DNA of 64,000 nt from Pseudomonas sp. ATCC 13867 (GTDB lineage: Bacteria; Pseudomonadota; Gammaproteobacteria; Pseudomonadales; Pseudomonadaceae): positions 1,798,001 through 1,862,000 of the forward strand of contig NC_020829.1 of NCBI RefSeq assembly GCF_000349845.1, in the 5' to 3' direction. The notes under the pieces are model-generated. The model had not been told where the DNA came from. It ran no database searches and saw only the letters and a program-made list of their open reading frames with translations. Both the position numbers and the translations under genes were made by a program. Positions 1-8,904 of the stretch are shown piece after piece (the first letter of the stretch is position 1; every line of letters begins with the position of its first letter).

Positions 1-596
1 AGGACCTCGCCGCCGAGCAGGTCGAGCTGTACCTGACCTGGGGCGAGCCGCCGGCCGCTGTCGCCGAGAAGATCGCCCAGGTCCGCGAGAAGGCCGCCAG
101 GCAGGGCCGCAGCGTGCGCTTCGGTATCCGCCTGCATGTGATCGTCCGCGAGACCAACGAGGAAGCCTGGCAGGCCGCCGACTGCCTGATCTCCCATCTG
201 GACGACGACACCATCGCCCGCGCCCAGGCTTCGCTGGCGCGCTTCGACTCCGTCGGCCAGCAACGCATGGCCGCGCTGCACGGCGGCAACAGGGACAACC
301 TGGAAGTCAGCCCCAACCTCTGGGCCGGTGTCGGCCTGGTGCGTGGCGGCGCCGGCACCGCGCTGGTGGGCGATGGCCCGACCGTGGCGGCCCGTGTGAA
401 GGAATACGCGGAGCTGGGTATCGATACCTTCGTCTTCTCCGGCTACCCGCACCTGGAAGAATCCTACCGGGTCGCCGAACTGCTCTTCCCACACCTGGAC
501 CTCGCCCGTCCACAGCAACCGCAGGCGCGCGGCTACGTCAGCCCGTTCGGCGAAATGGTGGCCAACGACATCCTGCCCAAGGCGGCGGCGAGCTGA
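1..596 (+). CDS. ssuD: Alkanesulfonate monooxygenase SsuD, 3' end (partial)
   Basis: The reading frame is open from the window edge (first full codon at base 3) to TGA at 594-596, giving the last 197 residues. The fragment has the look of the FMNH2-dependent alkanesulfonate monooxygenase of the bacterial luciferase-like family ([13 protein letters not shown], then [37 protein letters not shown]). This enzyme splits C1-C14 alkanesulfonates into aldehyde and sulfite in the cytoplasm so the sulfur can be assimilated. It is followed in the same direction by ssuC, ssuB and ssuF, the usual Pseudomonas order. The identification rests on both sequence and context. The upstream part and the start lie outside the window. 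Confidence 0.93.
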   Translation, partial: DLAAEQVELYLTWGEPPAAVAEKIAQVREKAARQGRSVRFGIRLHVIVRETNEEAWQAADCLISHLDDDTIARAQASLARFDSVGQQRMAALHGGNRDNLEVSPNLWAGVGLVRGGAGTALVGDGPTVAARVKEYAELGIDTFVFSGYPHLEESYRVAELLFPHLDLARPQQPQARGYVSPFGEMVANDILPKAAAS

Positions 597-610
597 CATG
601 TAGGAGCGGG

Positions 611-676
611 GTTCGCGAGCAAGCTCGCTCCTACGGGGGGCGGCCTTGCCTTGTAGGAGCGAGCTTGCTCGCGAAC
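611..676. repeat. REPIN: inverted pair of family-1 REP palindromes
   Basis: Two copies of the 24-bp REP that begins GTAGGAGCGAGCTTGC lie in opposite orientation at 611-634 and 653-676, between ssuD and ssuC. The same unit recurs through the window. Such inverted REP pairs (REPINs) are non-autonomous repeats typical of Pseudomonas. This one sits inside the ssu operon, where the hairpins could affect ssuD/ssuC transcript stability. Confidence 0.9.
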
Positions 677-725
677 AGACCTCGCAGCGGAACGAAGACA
701 GTTGCTCCTGCGAAGGAATCGAGCA

Positions 726-1520
726 ATGGTAAACAAACATGTGAATACATTCGCCCAGCGCCTCGCGCCCTGGGCTCTGCCGGTGGGCCTCGTGCTCATC
801 TGGCAGCTGGCGGTGGAGTTCGGCTGGCTGTCCAGCCGCATCCTGCCCGCGCCCAGCGCGGTGGCCGCAGCCGGCTACCACCTGGTGGTCAGCGGCGAGC
901 TCTGGCAACACCTGGCGATCAGCACCTGGCGTGCCGCCGTCGGTTTCGTCATCGGCGGTGTCATCGGTCTCGCCCTGGGTCTGATCACCGGCCTGTCGAA
1001 GTGGGGCGAGCGCTTCCTCGACAGCTCGGTGCAGATGATCCGCAACGTGCCGCACCTGGCGCTGATCCCGCTGGTGATCCTGTGGTTCGGCATCGACGAG
1101 TCGGCGAAGATCTTCCTGGTCGCCCTCGGCACCCTGTTCCCCATCTACCTGAACACCTACCACGGCATCCGCAACATCGACCCGGGCCTGCTGGAAATGG
1201 CGCGCAGCTACGGCCTGTCCGGTTTCGCGCTGTTCCGCCAGGTGATCCTGCCCGGCGCGCTGCCGTCGATCCTGGTCGGCGTGCGCTTCGCCCTGGGCTT
1301 CATGTGGCTGACCCTGATCGTCGCCGAGACTATCTCTGCCAACGCCGGCATCGGCTACCTGGCGATGAATGCCCGGGAGTTCCTGCAAACCGACGTGGTG
1401 GTACTGGCGATCCTGCTCTACGCCGTGCTCGGCAAGCTCGCCGACCTTGCCGCCCGTGGCCTGGAACGCATCTGGCTGCGCTGGCACCCGGCCTACCAGG
1501 CCAAGGCAGGTGCCGCATGA
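726..1520 (+). CDS. ssuC: Aliphatic sulfonate ABC transporter permease SsuC
   Basis: This 264-residue inner-membrane permease belongs to the BPD_transp_1 family of sulfonate/taurine importers. It has about six hydrophobic segments and the cytoplasmic EAA loop near residues 155-175 ([20 protein letters not shown]), which docks onto the ATPase. I chose ATG 726 because AAGGA lies at the right distance upstream and the protein then begins [20 protein letters not shown], as SsuC proteins do. An earlier in-frame ATG at 702 lacks such a site. It overlaps ssuB by ATGA. Its role is uptake of alkanesulfonates for use as a sulfur source, with SsuB and a periplasmic SsuA outside the window. Confidence 0.93.
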   Translation: MVNKHVNTFAQRLAPWALPVGLVLIWQLAVEFGWLSSRILPAPSAVAAAGYHLVVSGELWQHLAISTWRAAVGFVIGGVIGLALGLITGLSKWGERFLDSSVQMIRNVPHLALIPLVILWFGIDESAKIFLVALGTLFPIYLNTYHGIRNIDPGLLEMARSYGLSGFALFRQVILPGALPSILVGVRFALGFMWLTLIVAETISANAGIGYLAMNAREFLQTDVVVLAILLYAVLGKLADLAARGLERIWLRWHPAYQAKAGAA

Positions 1521-2329
1521 ATGCCCTGAATCCCTTGCCGCAACAGCTCAAGCCGGGCATCCCCCTGGCGGTGGAGGGCGTGGCCAAGCGCTTCGGCGAG
1601 CGCGAGGTGCTCAAAGGCATCGACCTGCGCATTCCCGCCGGCCAGTTCGTCGCCATCGTCGGCCGCAGCGGCTGCGGCAAGAGCACCCTGCTGCGCCTGC
1701 TGGCCGGGCTCGACGACGCCAGCGAAGGCCGGTTGCTGGCTGGCTCGGCGCCGCTGGAAAGCGCCCGCGAGGGCACGCGCCTGATGTTCCAGGACTCGCG
1801 CCTGCTGCCGTGGAAGCGGGTGATCGACAACGTTGGCCTGGGCCTCGACGGCGACTGGCGCGGCCAGGCGCTGGAAGCGCTGGAGGCAGTCGGCCTGGCC
1901 GACCGCGCCAACGAGTGGCCGGCGGGTTTGTCCGGTGGACAGAAACAGCGCGTGGCCCTGGCTCGCGCCCTGATCCACCGGCCGCGCCTGCTGCTGCTCG
2001 ACGAACCGCTCGGTGCGCTGGATGCCCTGACCCGTATCGAGATGCAGCAGTTGATCGAACGCCTCTGGCAGCAACATGGATTCACCGTGCTGCTGGTGAC
2101 CCACGACGTCAGCGAGGCGGTGGCCATCGCCGACCGGGTGATCCTCATCGAGGACGGCGAGATCGGCCTGGATCTCGACGTCGACCTGCACCGGCCCCGC
2201 GCCCGTGGCTCGGCGCGCCTGGCCGCACTGGAAGCCGAAGTACTCGAGCGCGTGCTGTCGCTGCCGGCCCAGCCGCCCGAGCCGGAACCCGTATCCCCAC
2301 TGCCCACGCAATTGCGCTGGGCGCTTTGA
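1517..2329 (+). CDS. ssuB: Aliphatic sulfonate ABC transporter ATP-binding protein SsuB
   Basis: This 270-residue ABC ATPase energises sulfonate import through SsuC. Visible motifs are Walker [10 protein letters not shown] (residues 49-57), the ABC signature LSGGQ (138-142), Walker B LLLLDEP (158-164) and a switch histidine in [15 protein letters not shown]-loop region is typical of nitrate/sulfonate/taurine importers. The ATG at 1517 overlaps the ssuC stop (ATGA), which implies translational coupling. The C-terminal 30 residues are proline-rich and carry no recognised domain. Confidence 0.95.
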   Translation: MNALNPLPQQLKPGIPLAVEGVAKRFGEREVLKGIDLRIPAGQFVAIVGRSGCGKSTLLRLLAGLDDASEGRLLAGSAPLESAREGTRLMFQDSRLLPWKRVIDNVGLGLDGDWRGQALEALEAVGLADRANEWPAGLSGGQKQRVALARALIHRPRLLLLDEPLGALDALTRIEMQQLIERLWQQHGFTVLLVTHDVSEAVAIADRVILIEDGEIGLDLDVDLHRPRARGSARLAALEAEVLERVLSLPAQPPEPEPVSPLPTQLRWAL

Positions 2330-2368
2330 TCCATCAGTGAAAACCTCATTCTCCCAAGGAGCTACGCC

Positions 2369-2584
2369 ATGACCATCAAAGCCATCAACGTCCGCAACCA
2401 GTTCAAAGGCACCATCAAGGAAATCGTCGAAGGCGATGTGCTGTCGGAAATCGACGTGCAGACCGCCGCCGGCATCGTCACCTCGGTGATCACCACCCGT
2501 TCCGTACGCGAACTGGAACTCACCATCGGCAGCGAGGTGATCGCCTTCGTGAAATCCACCGAGGTGTCCATCGCCAAGCTGTGA
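2369..2584 (+). CDS. ssuF: SsuF, TOBE-domain molybdopterin-binding-like protein
   Basis: A 71-residue single TOBE (Mop) domain protein beginning MTIKAINVRNQFKG, matching the small SsuF found at the end of Pseudomonas ssu operons. TOBE domains usually bind oxyanions such as molybdate. In ssu operons SsuF is needed for growth on sulfonates in P. putida, but its molecular job is unclear. An AAGGAG ribosome site lies just before ATG 2369, and the gene starts 39 bp after ssuB, so it is likely co-transcribed. Confidence 0.9.
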   Translation: MTIKAINVRNQFKGTIKEIVEGDVLSEIDVQTAAGIVTSVITTRSVRELELTIGSEVIAFVKSTEVSIAKL

Positions 2585-2641
2585 TGCGGGCAAGAGAGGA
2601 GGGCGGGCACTCCGGCGACGGGCTGCCCGTTCTTGCTTTGC

Positions 2642-2717
2642 GTAGGAGCGAGCTTGCTCGCGAACCGCCCGGCACCGAATGGCCTGGAACTCTGTTCGCG
2701 AGCAAGCTCGCTCCTAC
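2642..2717. repeat. REPIN, family 1
   Basis: Inverted pair of the GTAGGAGCGAGCTTGC-type REP at 2642-2665 and 2694-2717, downstream of ssuF. Both copies match the other family-1 units in the window exactly over 24 bp. Confidence 0.9.
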
Positions 2718-2748
2718 AATGGGGGCGGCTACTCCACACTCGGCGTGT

Positions 2749-2830
2749 GTAGGAGCGGACTCCGTCCGCGATCGATTTCCGGCAGCTCCGAGCTGGCTGG
2801 TGGCACATCGCGGACGGAGTCCGCTCCTAC
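2749..2830. repeat. REPIN, family 2
   Basis: Inverted pair of a second REP type that begins GTAGGAGCGGACTCCGTC (2749-2772 and 2807-2830). It shares the GTAGGAGCG head with family 1 but has a different palindromic core. With the preceding REPIN it fills most of the 329-bp gap between ssuF and the MAPEG gene. Nothing else was recognised there. Confidence 0.88.
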
Positions 2831-2913
2831 CAATACCCCACCTTCATACGACTAGAGCAATTACTCTACTTCCCCTAGACTCCGCTCAAACCAACAAGAG
2901 AATGGAGTCCCGC

Positions 2914-3333
2914 ATGTCCCTGAGTCCCTCCGCCTTCGCCCTGCTCGGCCTGGTCGCCTGGAGCGTGCTGCTGATCCTGCTGCTGGTCAACCAGCGCGGG
3001 CTGCTGGTGATGTCCGGCCGCATGAAGGTCAACGCCTTCGCTGCCGATGGCAGCAATACCCCCGGCGCCTTCGGCCAGCGCCTGGTGCGGGCCCACGCCA
3101 ACTGCGTGGAGAATGTGCCGCTGTTCGCCGCAGTGCTGCTCTACGCGATGGCCACCGGCCAGACCCTGCTGACCGATCCCCTGGCCCCGATCCTGCTGGC
3201 CGCGCGCATCGCGCAGTCGGCGGTGCACCTGATCAGCACCTCGGCGCTGGCGGTGTGGATTCGTTTCGCCGCCTTCTTCGTCCAGTTGCTGATCCTGATC
3301 TGGTGGCTGCTGCGCCTGGCCAGCCTGGTCTAG
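2914..3333 (+). CDS. MAPEG family membrane protein
   Basis: A 139-residue protein with about four hydrophobic helices and the MAPEG pattern: RMKVNAFAADG, then RAHANCVENVPLFAAVLL in the first half, where the Asn/Glu residues belong to the family signature. Eukaryotic members use glutathione in eicosanoid metabolism or peroxide reduction. The substrate of bacterial ones is mostly unknown. GGAG six bases before ATG 2914 favours this start over ATG 2902. It stands alone between REPINs and a hairpin, so no pathway can be inferred. Confidence 0.8.
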   Translation: MSLSPSAFALLGLVAWSVLLILLLVNQRGLLVMSGRMKVNAFAADGSNTPGAFGQRLVRAHANCVENVPLFAAVLLYAMATGQTLLTDPLAPILLAARIAQSAVHLISTSALAVWIRFAAFFVQLLILIWWLLRLASLV

Positions 3334-3362
3334 GGGCGACTCGCACCTGCCGCCGGACGACC

Positions 3363-3389
3363 GGAACAGTTGCGTGGCGCAACTGTTCC
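3363..3389. terminator. Hairpin between MAPEG and DMT genes (possible terminator)
   Basis: A perfect 12-bp stem (GGAACAGTTGCG, 3363-3374, with its complement at 3378-3389) closes on a 3-nt loop 30 bp after the MAPEG stop codon. No U-run follows, so it may be a processing or stabilising stem rather than an intrinsic terminator. Confidence 0.5.
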
Positions 3390-3446
3390 TATGGCGTGAT
3401 ACCGCCATGACTTAGCATGGCGAACCGCACATCCGTCGAGGCTCCC

Positions 3447-4406
3447 ATGCATGTTTCATCCGGCCGCTGGCAATTCGGCCTGTTTCTTGCCCTGATCACC
3501 GCCGTGCTCTGGGGCATCCTGCCGATCAAGCTCAAGGAAGTCCTGAAGGTCATGGACCCGGTCACCGTGACCTGGTTTCGCCTGGTGGTCTCCGGTGGCG
3601 TGCTGCTCGTCTACCTGACGCTGACCCGCCAGTTGCCGGCATTTCGCCCCATCGGCCGGCGCGGTGCGGGTCTGGTGCTGGCGGCCATTCTCGGACTGAC
3701 CGGCAACTACGTGTTCTACCTGATCGGCCTGCGCATGCTCACGCCGGGGACCACGCAACTGGTGATCCAGATCGCACCGATCCTCCTGCTGCTGGGCAGT
3801 CTGCTGGTGTTCAAGGAGAGTTTCAGCGTCGGCCAGGGCCTCGGGCTGGCGGTGCTGCTGACCGGCTTCGGGCTGTTCTTCAACCAGCGCCTGGCGGAAC
3901 TGTTCGGCTCGCTGGGCGACTACACCACCGGCGTGCTGATCGTGGTGTTCGCCGCGTTCGTCTGGACCGCCTACGGCCTGGCGCAGAAGCAGTTGCTGAC
4001 GCAGTGGACGTCGGTGCAGGTGATGATGGTGATCTACCTCGGCTGCGCCGCGCTGCTCACGCCCTGGGCGTATCCGCTGGAGGCGTTGCAACTGAGCCCG
4101 TTGCAGGGCTGGCTGCTGCTGGCCTGTTGCCTGAACACCCTGGTCGCCTATGGCGCCTTTGCCGAGGCGCTGGCGCACTGGGAGGCCTCCCGCGTCAGCG
4201 CCACGCTGGCCATCACGCCGCTGGTGACCTTTGCCTCGGTGGCACTGGCCGCTTCGTGGTGGCCCGACTACGTGCACCCGGAAAACCTCAACGGCCTGGC
4301 CTACGTCGGCGCGTTGCTGGTGGTGGGCGGCTCGGCGTTGACCGCCCTGGCGCCTTCGCTGCTGCGCAGTTACCGGGCCCGCCGCCAGCGCCTGGCGGAT
4401 GTCTGA
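3447..4406 (+). CDS. DMT superfamily (EamA) transporter
   Basis: A 319-residue integral membrane protein with about ten transmembrane helices in two EamA repeats (roughly residues 15-145 and 160-300). It begins with LITAVLWGILPIKLKEVL and includes TPGTTQLVIQIAPILLLLGS, as in metabolite exporters/permeases of the RarD/YdcZ-like group. The substrate cannot be read from the sequence. GAGG five bases before ATG 3447 supports this start. An in-frame ATG at 3417 would add ten hydrophilic residues. An intrinsic terminator follows at 4415. Confidence 0.85.
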   Translation: MHVSSGRWQFGLFLALITAVLWGILPIKLKEVLKVMDPVTVTWFRLVVSGGVLLVYLTLTRQLPAFRPIGRRGAGLVLAAILGLTGNYVFYLIGLRMLTPGTTQLVIQIAPILLLLGSLLVFKESFSVGQGLGLAVLLTGFGLFFNQRLAELFGSLGDYTTGVLIVVFAAFVWTAYGLAQKQLLTQWTSVQVMMVIYLGCAALLTPWAYPLEALQLSPLQGWLLLACCLNTLVAYGAFAEALAHWEASRVSATLAITPLVTFASVALAASWWPDYVHPENLNGLAYVGALLVVGGSALTALAPSLLRSYRARRQRLADV

Positions 4407-4414
4407 AGCCACTG

Positions 4415-4444
4415 TGAAAGGGCCGCCGTCGGGGCGGCCTTTTA
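4415..4444 (+). terminator. Intrinsic terminator after the DMT transporter gene
   Basis: Stem AAAGGGCCGCC / GGGCGGCCTTTT around a GTCG loop, ending in a T tract, 9 bp after the stop codon. It separates the transporter from the iron-regulated hxu genes. Confidence 0.8.
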
Positions 4445-4471
4445 CTGTCTGGCGAATCAGCTTCATTTTTG

Positions 4472-4494
4472 CAAATGATATGTATTATCATTTG
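4472..4494. promoter_or_regulatory. Fur box upstream of hxuI
   Basis: A perfect inverted repeat, CAAATGATA-TGTAT-TATCATTTG, resembles the Fur consensus (GATAATGATAATCATTATC) and lies 98 bp before the ECF sigma start. Iron-repressed control by Fur is the expected state for FecI-type sigma genes that drive heme or siderophore receptors. The palindrome is seen directly. Fur binding is inference. Confidence 0.75.
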
Positions 4495-4592
4495 TGTGAT
4501 TGGAGATTTGCCGATGCGCCGACGCATCGATCCAGGGGGCGATGTGGTGGTGTGCAGGGTAAGCGGGTGGCTATGGCGGGGAGCGTGCGTCG

Positions 4593-5120
4593 ATGGATGA
4601 GCGTTTCTCGCGCTCGGTGTCGCAGGTCTATCGTTCGTTCCACGGCGAACTCCTGCGCTTCCTGCGCCGTCAACTGAACGGCTCGGCCGATGCTGCCGAC
4701 CTGGCCCAGGATGCCTTCGCCCAATGGCTGAAGTCATCTTCGCGGCATGACGTCGAACAGCCGCGCGCGTTTCTCTTCCAGGTCGCGCGCAATCTCCTGC
4801 GCGATCACTGGCGTCGCCAGCACAAGGCCGCGGAGGTCGGCGAACCGGAGCTGGGCGGCGAGGCAGACCTGCGTCCGGCTGCCGAAGGAGGCGAACCGGT
4901 GGTTCAGCTCGAGCGGCAGCGCTACCTGCGCCGGCTTTCCGAAGCGCTGGACTCATTGCCGCCGCGTCGCCGCGAGGCGTTCGTCCTGCACAAGTTCGAG
5001 GGCCTCTCGCAGCCCGAGGTGGCCCGACGAATGGGGATTTCCCTGAGCATGGTGGAGAAGCATGTCGCCAGTGCCTTGCTGCATTGCAAGCGGCACGTAC
5101 AAGGGGAGGGCGAGGCATGA
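4593..5120 (+). CDS. hxuI: ECF sigma factor, FecI/HxuI type
   Basis: A 175-residue FecI-type ECF sigma factor. Region 2 (about residues 10-80) holds LLRFLRRQLNGSADAADLAQDAF and region 4 (about 115-170) holds SLPPRRREAFVLHKFEGLSQPEVARRMGIS, the helix-turn-helix that reads the -35 element. It directs RNA polymerase to the promoter of the adjacent TonB receptor gene when the receptor binds its iron source. The ATG overlap with the next gene and the downstream receptor define an Hxu/Fec-type cell-surface signalling operon. The hxuI name rests on the heme-like receptor and PAO1 PA1300-PA1302 as recalled, so the exact inducer is less certain. Confidence 0.85.
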   Translation: MDERFSRSVSQVYRSFHGELLRFLRRQLNGSADAADLAQDAFAQWLKSSSRHDVEQPRAFLFQVARNLLRDHWRRQHKAAEVGEPELGGEADLRPAAEGGEPVVQLERQRYLRRLSEALDSLPPRRREAFVLHKFEGLSQPEVARRMGISLSMVEKHVASALLHCKRHVQGEGEA

Positions 5121-6067
5121 CGCCGCGACAGGAACGCCAGCGGGTGATCGACGAGCTGGCCGCCAAGTGGTTCAGCCACATGCGTTCGGATGCCTGTGAC
5201 GCCCGCGAGCGCCAGGCCTTCGTCGACTGGCTGGCGGAAGACCCTGCACATGAATCGGCGTACCGCGAAATCGAGCAGCTGTGGAGTGATCTCGACCAGG
5301 TGTACCGGCCCACCATCGCTCCGCGACGCCGTTCCAGTCTGCCCTGGCGCGGATTCGCCGCCGCCAGCGTGTTCTGCGCGGCATTGCTGCTGGCCAACGA
5401 TTTCAGCGGCGGGCGGCTGGCCGATCCGCAGCAGGTGCAATCCACCGCGCCGGGCGAGCAGCGCGAGGTGACGCTGGTCGATGGCACGCGGGTGTTCCTG
5501 GCGGCGGATTCGGCGCTGCGGCTGGACTTCTCCGATGGCTTCCGAGATGTGCAGCTGCTGCGTGGAGAAGCCTATTTCGAAGTGGTTCACGATGCCGACC
5601 GACCCTTCCGCGTGACCGTCGGTGACAGCCGGGTGCGCGTACTCGGTACCGGCTTCGACGTACGTCGCGAGAGCGGCGTGCTGACCGTCGCCGTGCGCCA
5701 CGGCAAGGTGGCGTTGCAGGCGCAGCGCGATGCGCCGGGCGAGCAGATGCTGACTGCGGGCGACCGCGCCCGGTTGCCGAGCGGGGTAGGGGTGGCACGG
5801 GTGGACCGTGTGCCTATCGCCTCCATCGCAGCATGGCGCGACGGCATGCTCGCCTTCCGTAACCAGCCGCTCGGTACGCTGGTGGACGAACTGTCGCAAT
5901 ACCGTGCCGCTCCCATTCGCCTGGGTGACGAGCGCCTCGCGCAGAAACCCGTCTCCGGCAACGTGCGCCTGGCCCGCCCGGACGACTTCCTCTCCGCCCT
6001 GCCGGTACTGCTGGATGTGCGCGTGCAACGCAAGGCCGACGGCAGCGCGGTCATCCTGCCGCGCTGA
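5117..6067 (+). CDS. hxuR: FecR/HxuR-type anti-sigma regulator
   Basis: A 316-residue transmembrane sensor. It has an N-terminal cytoplasmic DUF4880/anti-sigma region (about 10-55, with AAKWFSHMRSDACDARERQAFVDWL), one transmembrane helix near residues 77-95, and a periplasmic FecR domain (about 115-215, with GTRVFLAADSALRLDF and VRVLGTGFDVR). A C-terminal part contacts the receptor's STN domain. It holds the sigma factor inactive until the receptor signals. The start codon overlaps the sigma stop codon (ATGA), which fixes the start. Confidence 0.88.
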   Translation: MTPRQERQRVIDELAAKWFSHMRSDACDARERQAFVDWLAEDPAHESAYREIEQLWSDLDQVYRPTIAPRRRSSLPWRGFAAASVFCAALLLANDFSGGRLADPQQVQSTAPGEQREVTLVDGTRVFLAADSALRLDFSDGFRDVQLLRGEAYFEVVHDADRPFRVTVGDSRVRVLGTGFDVRRESGVLTVAVRHGKVALQAQRDAPGEQMLTAGDRARLPSGVGVARVDRVPIASIAAWRDGMLAFRNQPLGTLVDELSQYRAAPIRLGDERLAQKPVSGNVRLARPDDFLSALPVLLDVRVQRKADGSAVILPR

Positions 6068-6099
6068 CTTTCCCGTTCCTGCGGGTGCTGGCCCATTGC

Positions 6100-6165
6100 G
6101 TAGGGGCAGACTCCCGGCAGCTCTGAGCTGGCCGGTTGCGCATCGCGGACGGAGTCCACTCCTAC
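6100..6165. repeat. Partly decayed REPIN, family 2
   Basis: One end keeps the GTAGGGGCAGACTC head (6100-6113). The other is a near-complete inverted family-2 REP (6142-6165, one or two changes). It lies in the hxuR-hxuA gap. The A/T-rich 6185-6240 tract that follows is where a sigma HxuI promoter would be expected, but no convincing -35/-10 pair was fixed. Confidence 0.7.
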
Positions 6166-6303
6166 AAAGAGCTCGAACGGCACAGCTGTGAATCTTTTTT
6201 GAGAAATATTTTTATTTGCAGGTGAGGATTTTTCTCGAATGAGGGTCTTCCCCGTCGTTCGCTGCGAAACACGCAGTGCTTTTCGTCCCTGGGGAGGGTC
6301 TTC

Positions 6304-8862
6304 ATGCAGTCTCGTTTCAACTTCCCGTTCGCCCGCCCGCTGGGCTGCGCCGTTCTGCTCGGCAGCCTGATGGTGGCCGAGTACGGCCGCGCCGCCGACT
6401 GGCAGATCGACCTGCCGGCGCAATCGCTGAGCGCTTCCATCGGCAGCCTGTCGCATCAGGCCGGCGTGCAGGTGCTGTACGACGCCGCTCAGTTGGAGGG
6501 GCAGCAGGCTCCGGCACTGAGCGGGCTCTACAGCGTGCGCGCGGCACTCGAACGGCTGCTCTCGGGCTCCTCGCTGGAACTGGTGGAGGTCGGCGACGGC
6601 TTCGTGGTACGTCGCCGCGGCAAGGTGGACAGCTTCAACGACAACGCCATCGAACTGGACTCGCAGACCATCGTCGGTACCGGGCAGTCGGTGGATGCCG
6701 CCAGCGTCGGCCGCTCGACCCTGACCCGCAAGGACATCGAGCGTATCCAGGCCGACAACATTCCCAGCCTGCTCGATACGCTACCCGGCGTGAGCATGGG
6801 CGGCTCGCCCAAGCCGGGCGGGCAGACCGTCAACATCTGGGGGTTCGGCGACGCCGAAGACGTGCCGTTCACCCTCGACGGCGCGCCCAAGAGCGGCTTC
6901 GAGCGCTACCAGCAAGGCACCGTGTTCATCGAGCCGGAACTGATCAAGCGCATCGAGGTGGAGAAGGGCCCGCATTCGGTGTTCAACGGCAACGGTGGTT
7001 TCGGCGGCACCGTGCACATGGAGACCAAGGATGCGCCGGACCTGCTGCGGGATGACCAGAACGTCGGCGCTATGCTCAAGTACGGCTACCACTCCAACGA
7101 CCAGCAGAAGATCTACAGCGGCGCGCTCTACGGCCGCAGCGACGACCACAAGGTCGACGCACTGGTCTACCTCAACGCCCGCGACGGCCGCGACATCAAG
7201 CTCGCCGGGCATATCCCCGATCCGAACGGCCAGTACCCGGTCAACCCCAAGCGCCTGCCCAATAGCGCCCAGGACCTCGACGCCGGGCTGTTCAAGCTCA
7301 ACCTGCACCCCGATGAGAACCACGACCTCGGCCTGTCCTACAGCCGCTCCGAGACCAGCCGCTGGACGCCGTTCTCCTCGGCCAGCTACCCGACGCCGCC
7401 GAGCCAGACCAACATCGACAAGTACGGCTACGAAGGCGCGCTCAAGCGCTTCCTCGCCCAGCGCGACACCACCGACACGACCTGGTCCGCCAAGTACAAC
7501 TTCCACCCCGTCGACAACCCGCTGGTCGACCTGATGGTGAGCTACTCGGAATCCGACGTGGATCAGACCGACGAGCGTGAGAAGGACGCCTTCGTACAGA
7601 TCGCCACCGGCGGCCAGAGGACCCGCACCGAATACCAGGACAAGGTCTTCGAGCTGCGCAACACCAGCCTGTTCGATACCGGTCCGCTGCAGCATGCCGT
7701 CACCGTCGGCACCCAGTTGCACCGGCACGACCGCGACAGCCTGATGTACATCCCCGGCAAGACCTACGACAAGCCGAAATACAACTACGGCACCTTCCAG
7801 CCGGCCTTCATGCCCAGTGGCCGCCAGGATACCCGGAGCGCCTACGTGCAGGACGCGCTGACCTGGGGCCGGCTGACCGTGACCCCGTCGCTGCGCTTCG
7901 ACCGAGTACGCAACAACGGCGACCACAACCTCGCGCCGATCTACGACAACCAGGTGCTTGGCCATGACTACCGGGCGCAGACCTACACCGGCTGGTCGCC
8001 GCGCCTGTCGCTGTTCTGGACCGCCACCGAGCGCCTGGCCCTGTTCGCCGACTACACACGCACCTGGCGCGCACCGGTGCTGGACGAGCAGTACGAAGTG
8101 CAGGGCCTGGGCAGCATCACCGGCACCAGTCGCGACCTCGATCCGGAGCGCATCCACGCACTGCGCTTCGGCAGCGTGGTCAACCTGCCGGACCTGTTCA
8201 TCAACGGCGACAACCTGCAGGTTCGCACCACGCTGTTCCAGAACAAGGTCAAGGACGAAATCTTCCGCACCCGCAGCGTGGCCTGCGCGGAACAGTCGGC
8301 CAGCAACGGCACGGTCTCCGGTAGTTGCCGCCAGTACATGCCGCTGGGCAACTACCGCAACCTGCCGGGCGTCACCTACCAGGGCTTCGAGATCGAGAGC
8401 TTCTACGACAGCCCCTGGCTGTTCGGCGGGCTGTCCTACTCCTGGGTGAGCGGCAAGCACGATGGCGCCTACAGCAACCCGTGGGGCCCGAACGTGTGGG
8501 CGCGCGACGTGCCGCCGGCCAAGTGGGTCGCGACCCTGGGCAGCAAGATCCCGGCGTGGGACGCCCAGATCGGCTGGCAGGGCGAGTTCGTGCGCAAGAC
8601 CGACCGCCTGCCCAGCGACAAGTATTCCGGCGGCATGGGCACCCTGCTCGGCGACCGCTACTGGGACCAGCAGGCCAACGACAGCTACGATACCCAGCGC
8701 CTGTTCGCCAGTTGGAAGCCGCGCCGTCTCGGGCTGGAAGACACCGAGCTGAACTTCACCGTCGACAACCTGTTCAACCGCAGCTACCAGCCAGCGCTGT
8801 CCGGCGACAGTGTCTACAGCCAGGGCCGCAACGCCAAGCTCAGCATCACCCAGTACTTCTGA
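6304..8862 (+). CDS. hxuA: TonB-dependent heme-type receptor with STN signalling domain
   Basis: An 852-residue outer-membrane receptor. It has a signal peptide (about 1-30, ending GRAADW), an STN/secretin-TonB N-terminal signalling domain (about 33-105), a TonB-box-like segment near 118-124, a plug (about 135-260, with TLPGVSMGG and VEVEKGPHSVFNGNGGFGG-type motifs) and a 22-strand barrel ending in ITQYF with a terminal Phe. The segments WRAPVLDEQY and RDLDPERI sit where heme receptors carry their FRAP and NPNL boxes, which suggests heme as ligand. The STN domain and the upstream sigma/anti-sigma pair make it a transducer that induces its own expression. HasR-like or another heme/hemophore receptor remains possible. 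Confidence 0.8.
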   Translation: MQSRFNFPFARPLGCAVLLGSLMVAEYGRAADWQIDLPAQSLSASIGSLSHQAGVQVLYDAAQLEGQQAPALSGLYSVRAALERLLSGSSLELVEVGDGFVVRRRGKVDSFNDNAIELDSQTIVGTGQSVDAASVGRSTLTRKDIERIQADNIPSLLDTLPGVSMGGSPKPGGQTVNIWGFGDAEDVPFTLDGAPKSGFERYQQGTVFIEPELIKRIEVEKGPHSVFNGNGGFGGTVHMETKDAPDLLRDDQNVGAMLKYGYHSNDQQKIYSGALYGRSDDHKVDALVYLNARDGRDIKLAGHIPDPNGQYPVNPKRLPNSAQDLDAGLFKLNLHPDENHDLGLSYSRSETSRWTPFSSASYPTPPSQTNIDKYGYEGALKRFLAQRDTTDTTWSAKYNFHPVDNPLVDLMVSYSESDVDQTDEREKDAFVQIATGGQRTRTEYQDKVFELRNTSLFDTGPLQHAVTVGTQLHRHDRDSLMYIPGKTYDKPKYNYGTFQPAFMPSGRQDTRSAYVQDALTWGRLTVTPSLRFDRVRNNGDHNLAPIYDNQVLGHDYRAQTYTGWSPRLSLFWTATERLALFADYTRTWRAPVLDEQYEVQGLGSITGTSRDLDPERIHALRFGSVVNLPDLFINGDNLQVRTTLFQNKVKDEIFRTRSVACAEQSASNGTVSGSCRQYMPLGNYRNLPGVTYQGFEIESFYDSPWLFGGLSYSWVSGKHDGAYSNPWGPNVWARDVPPAKWVATLGSKIPAWDAQIGWQGEFVRKTDRLPSDKYSGGMGTLLGDRYWDQQANDSYDTQRLFASWKPRRLGLEDTELNFTVDNLFNRSYQPALSGDSVYSQGRNAKLSITQYF

Positions 8863-8869
8863 ACGATGA

Positions 8870-8903
8870 GCGCAAACGGGCGCCCCGGCGCGCCCGTTTG
8901 CGC
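8870..8903. terminator. Strong hairpin after hxuA
   Basis: Thirteen-base-pair arms GCGCAAACGGGCG (8870-8882) and their complement (8891-8903) flank an 8-nt loop, 7 bp past the hxuA stop. There is no clear T run on either side. It sits between convergent genes and probably ends transcription from hxuA, or from the right. Confidence 0.65.
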
Positions 8904-8904
8904 A

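Noticed and set aside
600..2830. Clustered short palindromes considered as a CRISPR array
   Set aside because: The units are inverted pairs with variable spacing and recur singly across the window. There are no regular spacers and no cas genes.
6185..6240. A possible ECF (HxuI) promoter before hxuA
   Set aside because: An A/T-rich tract is present but no -35/-10 pair could be fixed with confidence.
6781..8460. A 559-codon antisense frame inside hxuA
   Set aside because: It is low-complexity Val/Ala/Gly-rich shadow translation of the receptor gene with no motif.
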